Below, piece after piece: positions 54,985 to 64,000 of a stretch of 64,000 nucleotides of DNA. Positions within the stretch are counted from its first letter, which is position 1; the number at the start of each line of letters is the position of its first letter. Origin of the DNA: Brachycybe producta (taxonomy: Eukaryota; Arthropoda; Diplopoda; Playtdesmida; Andrognathidae); the NCBI GenBank assembly GCA_036925085.1, contig JAUPFP010000008.1, positions 6,469,277 through 6,533,276 of the forward strand, in the 5' to 3' direction. The position numbers and the translations under genes were made by a program. Below the pieces are notes generated by a model. That model saw nothing but the letters and a program-made list of their open reading frames with translations, was not told the origin of the DNA and searched no databases.

Positions 54985-56128
54985 ATGTTGTAAAACATTT
55001 TATTTTTTACAACTTTAGGTCCAGCATTTTTGCAAAGTTCAAAATATTTTGCTGAAATAGATGAAATACAGTGAAAAAAGAAAACTGGTTTATTTACAAA
55101 GAAAATACTAAATGACATTGAATTTAAGAAGTCTTGAGTCATTCTAAAATGTTCAGTCATTTCTTGTGTACATTTGTAATATTTTGCACGTTTGTAATAT
55201 GAATTCATACATTCAAAATCTATGATTGTTTCTCTCGTAAGTTTCTAACAGACTAGTTTTTGTTGTTGTTGTTGTTGTTGAAGGACCGTAAATTGGTTCG
55301 ACTTCATTCAACATTCCATTTTCCGACTCTTTTTTATAACAATTTTGAATTTCTCTTCAGATAGTTTCTCCACACATACATATAAACTAACAATGAGCGA
55401 CCGGAGACTCATACGGAATACGCACACACAAAACACACACATAGACATAACCATTTGAATGTGTTTGTGTGGACTGCGTTGCCATATCAACATAAGCTTA
55501 TTACAGTTCAACCAAGAAAATGACAATGTCAAAGCAGAACAATGCATCTATGTTGATTATGTTCAAATCTGCATGTGTAGATAAGGTAGCACTGTTTCTA
55601 AAAAAAAATGAGTGGTTGTCTCCACTACTAACTTAGTACACCATGTATGTAGGTCTATGTATGTCTATGTGTGTCTTTAAGACTGGTTTTGATTATGTAC
55701 AATAGTGCATCAAGGCCCTTTTGTTACCATTCGAATAACTTCTTTTTGAAGTCAGCAGTATTTTATTCACGGCAGCTGCTTTTGGGTTATGTCGTAGATG
55801 TGCCACTTTGCCCATTTAATGGTGCATGATTTTTCTTCTTTTTCTTCTTTTTTTCTCGCAAACTGACCTAGATTTTCAAATTCACAAACGCGCCGTATTT
55901 GCTCTCCTATTCTATCACTTTTAATATCAAACATGATCACCAAAACGGTTTTTTTTTCTCCTTAGAAAACACCATTTGTTCTTTTTCTTTTGCATACGCT
56001 TGAGTTGAAAAAAGTGACCACTCTCACTGGATTTGTATTTAAGTGGCTTTTACCTTCAATTTTTACTGTTTTAAATCTCTAAACGATAAGAATAAAATGG
56101 ACGTCACTTGGCAACAATCATCTTATGT

Positions 56129-56230
<102 letters not shown>

Positions 56231-57120
56231 GTCCAGTTAGTCCAGTTGTTGTAGATCTCTCTCTCTTCTGGGTTTTTCTTCTTCGTGTGTGTCTGTTGCC
56301 TTTTTTTTTGTGTATGTCTGTTTTTTTTGGTCAAGGGCATTGCTAAAATCCCAATGGCAAAAAGGGTCTTTTGAGTATCTTTTTTTTGTAGTCTTCATCT
56401 TTGATACCGCAATGGTACTTTACTTTTTTTTTATCGAAATTCAAGATTTCTTTTACTTTTTTTCTTCTTCTGTTTTTCTTTTCAAACTGATGCAAAAGGT
56501 GGGAAGAAAAAGTAGAATAAGAACAAGAAGAAGAAAAAAAAACGGAGAGTCCATTGTTTCATCCGTAAAAAACAGCGTAAAAGCTTTGAAGACTGGCAAT
56601 TTTTTTGGTCAATATGTGAAGAAATGGGCTTCCGACTTTGGGTTTTTGCCAAACTGCTGCCAACGTCTTTGTATGCGTTTTTTTTTTTTTTGGTATTTAG
56701 ACTTTTCTTTTTTAACTTTTTTTTTGATAATATTGTTTCTGAATACAATGAAACTTTTCCTTGTATTTTTATTATTATATACCCATATTGCAGAACACTT
56801 TTTTCAGTCATATGTTGTTACAGTTATTATAATTTCTAATTAAGTTAACATAAATATTGTTGATTGCATTTGTTTGTTTGTTTTTTTCTTTCTTTGTTCA
56901 CTTTTTTTTTGATAATCATTATGTTGCTTACTTTATAAAGAAACATATTATTAAGTTTAAATACATATTTATCACAAAGAAAACCAGACGAAATATTACG
57001 AGCGTAAATTTGTAGATTTTTTGTTCTTATATTTCTTCCTAGTCATTAAAAATATTTTTTGAAAAATGTTATTATTTTATTTCTATACATTTATTTAATT
57101 GTAAACGAATGGCAACAAAT

Positions 57121-57210
57121 AGAGAGAGAGAGAGAGAGAGTAGGAAAGAAAGTAGGAAAGAGAGTAGGAAAGAGAGTAGGAAAGAGAGTAGGAGAGAGAG
57201 AGAGAGAGAT
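57121..57210. repeat. GA array with 12-bp GTAGGAAAGAGA tandem units
   Basis: GA dinucleotides flank about four tandem units of GTAGGAAAGAGA (57139-57190), the first with GAAA in place of GAGA. The strand is entirely purine apart from one T per unit. Confidence 0.9.
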
Positions 57211-57498
57211 AGAGAGAGACATACATAGGGAGTGAATGAGAGAAAGAGAGAAACATAAGAAAAAAATAATGATTAGATGAAGATGGATAAGATGTCGTTT
57301 TTTTGTTAATCCTCTTAACAATGTTGGAATAAAGTAGAAATCCAATTGTTTTCGTATTTTGAACGTTCATTGAATGGAAAAAGAAGAAGAAGAAAAAACA
57401 AGAAACACAAGAAACATTGAAGGAAGTTATGTGTGATTGCCTATTCACAGGGGACAGCTTGAGGCGGTGCCGGCTCTTCTTTTATTTCTCTCTACCCT

Positions 57499-57501
<3 letters not shown>

Positions 57502-57549
<48 letters not shown>
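57502..57549. repeat. (CT)n array, 48 bp
   Basis: Uninterrupted CT dinucleotides. Confidence 0.95.
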
Positions 57550-57555
<6 letters not shown>

Positions 57556-57916
57556 CTTGTAAATGTGTGTGTAGCTCTTAATCTTTTTCTCTTGTTAACA
57601 CACACAAATACACATAATTGTACATAGTACATATAATACATAAAGATACATTGACCATCTGTGCTTAAAAAAAAGTTGTTCTCTTAATTCTGACATTGTG
57701 TTGTTGTTGTTACATAATGTATTTGTTATGAGCTAATAATGGATGTCAGTAATAGTTGTGTAATATTTTGTTTAAGGATGAAACTTAAACATAATTTTGT
57801 AATAACAGCATCTGCTGTTACTTTAAACAAAAAAGTGATTGTAATTTCTTCACTTGTTTATAAAATACTTAAAAAATGAAGTGCACACACATTTTGGTGG
57901 ACATCATTGATTACTA

Positions 57917-58190
57917 AGGCTCGGATCGGATATTCATGCAATGTCAAGCAAATGTTTCTCAATATGTGGCCAAATGGTTAATTGTGAAGTAATCATCAAC
58001 TACAATTATTGCCTTTTTCTATTAAGAAATTCTTGTTAGAGGCTAGCTGTCTTGGTTACCATCAGTTTTTAACTAGAGGTCTAGCCTCTAATTAGTGTTT
58101 CAATTTAAAAAAAAAATAATTCTTTCTGGTTGATCTAAACGGCATTGTTATTTTACAATTGTTTGGATATTGCATAAAAATCCGAACCCT
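57917..58190. mobile_element. Inverted-repeat element, AGGSTCGGAT termini (274 bp)
   Basis: AGGCTCGGATCGGATATTCA with TGCAATGTC at the left matches AGGGTTCGGATTTTTATGCA with ATATC from the opposite strand at the right, about 30 bp with several changes. Inside is a hairpin with stem TTAGAGGCTAG/CTAGCCTCTAA (about 58035-58095). No clear target duplication was found, so the superfamily is open. Confidence 0.55.
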
Positions 58191-61100
58191 GGTAGTTACT
58201 TTTTAAATAGTGGCTTTGGGGTTTTTGATTTCTGGTGATTTACTTTTTAAAATGAAAGGTTTTTTGTTGACTAAAATCGCTTCCGGTTCTTATTGAGTTG
58301 TTTGTTGTATCTTGTGGCGTTTTATGAGTTTATAAAGGTCTTGGAAGAAATTTCTTTTGTTAGAGTAAAATAAACCATGAAATTGGAGGCCATATTTTGA
58401 TGTTATCATCGTCAATGAAATGGACATATTCTTTTGTCTTATTATTATTATTATTATGGGTGGAAGCAATTCATTTTGCTGCTTTTTTTATATATATATA
58501 TTGTGGTCGTTGTTTTGTACTTGTCTTATCAATCACATTTTTCGTCTTGAGTCGACACTTTTAGCCGTTTTTTTTTAAAAAAAAGAAGGAAGGTTGATGA
58601 TTATAAATTACCTGACATCATCTCTACCCCCCCTTTTAGACGTCACCAGCCTTTTTCTCCTTCATTTGGTTTCAGTCTGCCAACTATTTCTTCTTCTTTG
58701 GTTTTAACATCTTTTCTCTCTTGTGTTGTTTCTTCTTCACTTTGCTGTTGTTTACCAAGATATGTAGGCTTCAAAATACTATGTGTGTTTATTTCTACTA
58801 TCCAATTTTTGTTTGTTCCTTTTTTCAGAGGTGCTTATTATTGCATTTCTTTCTGCCATCACTTTTTTTTTTACTTTTTCAACTTTTGTTTTTTTTATTC
58901 TTTCTAGACTTCCAGTTTAAGAATTTTTCTTATTCCCTTTTTTTTTTCTCTTTCTAAACTAACGTCATCCATCTATCTATTACCACCTCGCTTTTAAACT
59001 TTAAATTCTCTTCCAAATTGTCTTGAATGTTTCAACACAAATTCATTTGCATGTTACAGTGAACCGTAAAATTTTCAAAAAAAAAGTTTAAAAGAATTCA
59101 TTTTTTTTCCAACAAAGAAAAGCTCGAAATGCTTTAAGGTCTTTTTTTTGTACTTTGCAGTATTTCTGTCAGTTTTTTGTGCTACACTTTGCGTGACAGT
59201 ACCATTAATTCTTGAAAATTCAAACAAAAAAGGGCATGAACAACAACGACATTTACAGCATTCAAAATACGGTTTTATGCATTGCATATTTTTTTTCGAT
59301 ATTTTTTTTTTTTGGAAACGTGAATTTTTTTTTAAAACAATTAGAACATTTTCATTGGAAAGATTTATGAATATTGTTATCAGTAAGGGTTTTGTGTCGC
59401 GGTTCAACAACTAATTTTACAATAAGTCTAAGTATAAAAAATAAGTCATTGGTAGTTTTCACGTTTATTCTATTTTTTCATCAGTTGAAATTTTGAAAAA
59501 GTTTAATTTTTCACCCCAATGGAAACAAGGCCTTATAGTAAAATAAAAGTTGTTGTAAAAAATATTCTGCCCTATTTGTAGACCTGAATGATGTTAGGCA
59601 TCAACAAAAAAGTCGTTTTTCAGTCAAGGAACCTAATTAGAGACTACCAGATCTAGTCAGAACCATACTAGTTCTAGATGTTAATCTGACGTCTAGCCTC
59701 ATACCAGATTGATTTATTTTTTTACTAAAAATGTATTTTTGCTCTTTTTATTTATTATAGTTATATGAAGTATAAAATTTTTTTAGACGATTAAATACTT
59801 GCTAAAATATCTGCAAATGAAACCTTATATAAAAAAATAGCTTATTATACGAGCTCGTGCATTTTAATAAGAATTCAGATTACATATCTTTTTTGTATTG
59901 TGCATCTTGAATTATTAAATTTCTATTTAGCAATGTTGAAACTATAACATTTTGATTGTTACATTGACATCACATATATATAGAAGAAGAAGTCTACTAG
60001 ATGTGTTGCCAAATAATTCCTCTGTGGAGTCAATGGGCGAGAAAGCAAATTGCAATTCTTCCCAATTTCCACCCCTTTGTTCTCTCTCTCTCACTCTCTC
60101 CACACAACACAAACTCACTTAACTTGGTTGCATATACTTAATTAAATTAAAGCTACTCAGGCATGTAGTGTGATCAGGCAAAGAAAAAGACTCGCTCATC
60201 TGTACATATATATACTTACGTATAAGGAGGAAAAAGGGAGGGAGGGAGGGACACACACGCACGCACATATTCCCCAGTTGTCTAGGGGATTCCAATATTT
60301 TAAGTACACACGTGTACGACGACAACACGCAGTCAACTTTATATATAAATACGCAGAGGTACACTTGACGTGAAACATTGTAAAAAGAAAACTAACGGGC
60401 ATATCTTATATAGGTTCTTTCGTGCGTCTAATCAATTATTAACCTGTACTACCTCCCCTTCCTCGTCAACTTCTAACATTGTGAACACTTTTGGGTGCTT
60501 TTGCTTTTAGTTTTAACTAAAATGGGTGTTTTTTATTACTAAAATAGGTGTCAGTTTGCGGGGGCCCCTTTTTACATCTAAAAAGTGTACAATACGCTTT
60601 GTACTCATCTTCGACAACATGAGAGTTTTGTTTTAAAAAACATATTCCATCTGAGGTTACAACTAAATTAATACCTTTTTATTACAAATAAAATGACTGG
60701 GATTTTTTTAAAATATAAAATAGTTATATAATTCATTTTACAACATGTTTCTAAACAGACATTTTAATTTTGTTTATTAATATGAAATGGTTGAATTAAT
60801 AGCACTGGTTTTCAGTTAAGTTATGAGTATAGGTAATTGCTACAAGCGTAATTAATGGACCTTTGTTGTTTTTTAAAACATGAAAGGTCTTATGTGGTTA
60901 TGCAGAAAATGGGCAAAACAGGATGCGTGTGTATGTGTGTGTGCGTGTGTCGGGATCTCTGAATTTTTGTAGGTTGAAAAACACAGGAAAGGAATGACAG
61001 TAAAAGATGCAGTTTTTTCGTTTAATACATTGATCCTGCAAAAAAATTAAAGTATTCTTTCAAGAGGTTATTTTTATTATATAGATCTACTGTAATTCCA

Positions 61101-63605
61101 TGTATTTGTAATAACACCACTATTGAGTTGCTTGGTAAATTCTTAACTCTATATATACTTAATCCAAGGGTAGCATTCTGGTTCAGGTATTAACTCTGGT
61201 TGTTTAACTTAATCTGCCAGTCAAGTGTGAGAAGTAGGATAAATGATCAGGTATGAATCACTTGAATGAATACGTGAGTGAACCAATTAAAAAAGTGCAA
61301 CATTATTTTCAGATTTAAAATATGTTTTTATGAATAGAAACATATTTTTATGAATAAAAACATACCTGACTTTTATCACAAATAGGAGTTAGGAGATTCA
61401 CAGATAGGAGTTCATAAAATAATAAATACTTGAAAATAAGAGTTGTTCTTTTTGAAATACCTCGTATCTTTATAGATTTCTTTTTAGTATTTTATAAAAA
61501 AAATATACTAGCAAAAATGAATATAAATGGTTCGCTTAAATTGTAGAATAAACATTGACCATCATGATGAGAAAAGCAACTCACTAGAGATGTTTTCCTA
61601 ACACAAGGCCCTCCCACTGGTTTCTTCTTCTTCAAAATGTCTCATCATATTCTCCATTGAAAAAAAGAAGGGATTTCTAAGTATATATTTCAGCAATGAT
61701 TTCTAAATTGAACTGACCAATACATGGCTTGAATCATGAGGGTATTGGATTTATCAAGGCCCCATTTGTATTCAGTTCTATATGCATTGCGGTCGTTCTC
61801 TCTTTCTGTTTAAAAAAAAGGCTTTGTCCTTTTTTTATTTCTATAAATATAAATTGTCCATATAAAGTTGTATTTTTTGTCAGTTTTTCTTTAGAATAAC
61901 ATAAGTTTAGAGAATTCCTTTTTTATGTTGTGCATAATAAATTTGTTTATTTTTTCATGAAGTTAACTTTAATAATGGTAGTTTCAACTAAATATGTGAC
62001 TGGATACTCTTGTTTCCAACAAGATTGGAAGTTCTTTGTTTTTGAATGGTTTCTTTTGTTAGTTAATTTTGAGTTTTAGGACTGAAGATTTTTTTGGGTC
62101 TTTCCTTCTTAAAAGGTAATATGTAGCCTTATTATTATAGTAGTTGTGTGCTTTTCAGAATATAGTTGATAAAATTTTCTTTTTATCTTCTGCATATTGA
62201 ATTTTGCGCATTGGTTTCTGATGGGAATGAAGCCAAAAAAAAATTGTGATCATCATGATTTGTGATAAATCTGTTAGATGATGGTCATGGATGGTAGCCA
62301 GAATATTTCATTTGGTTTTATATATATATACAGTATATGTACATATACTGTGTATATGTACATATAACAAAGCAATCCTTATTTATGAGTCAAGAATTCG
62401 GCCATCTTTTTTTTTCATGATGCTACCATGCACACAATATTCTAACATTGTAAAAAAAGTAGATCACGGTGGAGGGTAGGGTGAAAAAAAGAGGGAAATT
62501 TTCTTTTAGTGAAACTTGCTTCTTCATCATCATCTTTAGAATCGAGACAATGGCTGCCATAAATTTATTTTTTATGTGCTGAAATCAAAGTTAATAAAGA
62601 GTCCAATTGACTTTTTATGTAGCCTGTCCTATTTAAACATGGTTCTGAAATGTTTTGCTTTTTTTCTTCTTCTTATACTTTCATTCTACTTGTTACAACT
62701 ATATAAAGTGACTTATGAAAATTTCTTGTGATTACAATTCAGCATATTATGTACTGATAAAAAAATCTAAGAAAGTATTGATTCTATTGGTACATTTTTT
62801 TTTTTCACAAATATGTGTAAAATAATTTTGTTCAGGTTTTGTTTTCAAAATTTCTTGCTTTTTCGTCAGTTATATGTCATGCTTTCTATGAAAGTACAAA
62901 TGAAACTTCGATAATTATCCAAACTTCAATTTATCCAACATTCTTATGAACAAACAAAGAAATTATTGGTATTTGAATATGACATTTAAAAAATTCACTT
63001 TATGAATAGGTTTTCATTATTTTTATATGTAAATTTACGGAGACTATTTGTTTTAAAAAAAATAACCGTACTGAATTTGAATCACAGTAATTTCATTCAA
63101 AATATAGAAACATCCAATTAGGGATGCAACAAAGGGTATATAAGGGTTCTTTGAACTCCTTGTTTATATTTCATTTCACTTTTTCCATAGTTCCTGTATT
63201 TCTATTTAGGTAAAATATTTGTATTCGTCAGCAATAAAAATGAAAATGAAAAAGTAAACCTGTAATCAGAGATATTGTTATAACTATACACTTATTTCAC
63301 TTTTTTATATTTTACAATATCTTGTCTATACAAGAAAACGCCACATTGTACAATATATTACAAACACATTGTTATCCATGTGGATTTTTTTTTATCATTT
63401 TGTTTGTTTTTTAGCTTATATATTACAAAAAGAGAAAGTGATATTTATCTATAATAAAGGTGGTATAGGAAGTTTTATATTTCTTATTCACCATAGAATG
63501 TATCATAACTGTGTTGTGTAAAATGTGGATGTCAGAGCCACATGTTGTGCCACTTGCTGGAATGGCCTAGATAGGTCTTGATGTGCATCTAGGTATATCT
63601 GTCTC
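58191..63605. other. AT-rich spacer, no gene seen
   Basis: Holds a TTA run (58440-58456), GGGA units with CA/CG words (60236-60266), tandem TTTTTATGAATA-type words (61322-61362) and a perfect palindrome at 62330-62351. AACTTCGATAATTATCC at 62903-62919 resembles a pogo-like end but has no partner. Open frames of 60-111 residues lack features. Confidence 0.5.
62330..62351. repeat. Perfect 22-bp palindrome
   Basis: The 11-base arm ACAGTATATGT is followed directly by its complement with no loop. It is embedded in a TA/TGTA-rich run and probably derives from it. Confidence 0.85.
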
Positions 63606-63607
63606 TA

Positions 63608-63844
63608 AAGCTGCAATCACACTGGCAATATTTATCGCAAGGTTTATTGCATGAAATGAGGTGAATATTACTGTAAAAATTGCAAAATGTCTTGCAAAAA
63701 ACGAAGAATTAGCATTTTATGCCACAAGTTGTTTTGCAAGAAACATTTGTATGTCTTGCAAACAAGTTATCACACTGGCAATCACAATTTATTATTACAG
63801 GAAATAATGTAACAATGTGAATATAGGCAGTGTGATCCCAGCTT
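63608..63844. mobile_element. TA-flanked MITE, TTTACAGCAA family (237 bp)
   Basis: TIRs AAGCTGCAATCACACTGG (left) and AAGCTGGGATCACACTGC (right, opposite strand), continuing into ATATT. TA flanks at 63606-63607 and 63845-63846. A second ATCACACTGGCAAT lies internally near 63770, and several CTTGCAA words recur. Related copies are at 21497 and, as fragments, 29479 and 44648. Consistent with a Tc1/mariner-type non-autonomous family that has been active several times in this region. Confidence 0.75.
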
Positions 63845-63846
63845 TA

Positions 63847-64000
63847 GAAAGAATGTGTCTTTTAAGTTTTGCAAAATGTAGAACCACTTCGTGGATGAGC
63901 CACTAATTTAAGGAATCATAAATTAAATTAAATACTTTTATAGTTTATTCCGTAACAATGATCTCCGTAATAATTAAGATAAATGATGCTAAATTGCACA
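63847..64000. other. AT-rich window edge
   Basis: Nothing recognised in the last 150 bases. Confidence 0.5.

Noticed and set aside
56289..56843. 184-residue open frame on the + strand
   Set aside because: Phe/Lys-rich translation of T-rich DNA, overlapped by a similar-quality frame on the other strand, with no domain or splice context.
62903..62919. Third pogo-like terminus (AACTTCGATAATTATCC)
   Set aside because: The leading CAGTAG and any partner end or CCGGA sub-terminal words are missing; too short to support.

Overview
This window looks like non-coding DNA from an invertebrate animal nuclear genome. It is strongly AT-rich, carries long dinucleotide arrays (TA, CT/GA, CA), and is littered with short non-autonomous DNA transposons of the hAT, pogo/Tigger, Tc1/mariner and probably Mutator-like types plus one solo LTR. 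A marine invertebrate such as a mollusc would fit the repeat style, but the sequence does not fix the phylum. I find no bacterial operon structure, rRNA gene, CRISPR array or convincing host protein-coding exon. The longest open frames are either dipeptide shadows of microsatellites or Phe/Lys-rich translations of T/A-rich DNA. The window is best read as intergenic or deep intronic sequence.

Layout. 1-9.9 kb: AT-rich spacer with CA and CT arrays and five inverted-repeat elements (1293-1519 with CRE motifs in both ends, 2785-3095 with AT-rich sub-repeats, a 218-bp foldback at 3912-4129, and two TA-flanked MITEs at 6095 and 7400). 9.98-11.33 kb is the most informative block. A TIR-bounded element (9984-10804) holds the two ends of a broken gene from a widely repeated, transposon-associated protein family. 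It is joined through a palindrome to a 461-bp pogo-like element that carries a tRNA-like pol III promoter pair. 12.5-13.4 kb: a hAT MITE with an 8-bp duplication, then a further inverted-repeat element. 16.4-18.0 kb: TA arrays in a palindrome and an 831-bp solo LTR with a 4-bp duplication. 21.2-24.4 kb: a MITE nested in another MITE, and a 60-bp-TIR element. 29.5-31.45 kb: a hAT MITE inserted in an older MITE, and a 776-bp element with a 9-10-bp duplication. 33.2 kb: second pogo-like copy. 37.5-42.4 kb: two hAT MITEs and two copies of a near-palindromic MITE family with 8-bp duplications and GC-box, CCAAT and CRE motifs. 54.6-58.2 kb: a long-TIR element with a perfect 9-bp duplication and another TIR element. 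63.6 kb: a TA-flanked MITE of the same family as those at 21.5, 29.5 and 44.6 kb.

Nothing here forms a working gene set. Every mobile element seen is non-autonomous and would depend on enzymes encoded elsewhere. The best candidate for something undescribed is the 9984-10804 element, which links a repeated orphan protein family to defined terminal inverted repeats. Family names and domain memories are from general knowledge; no database search was run.
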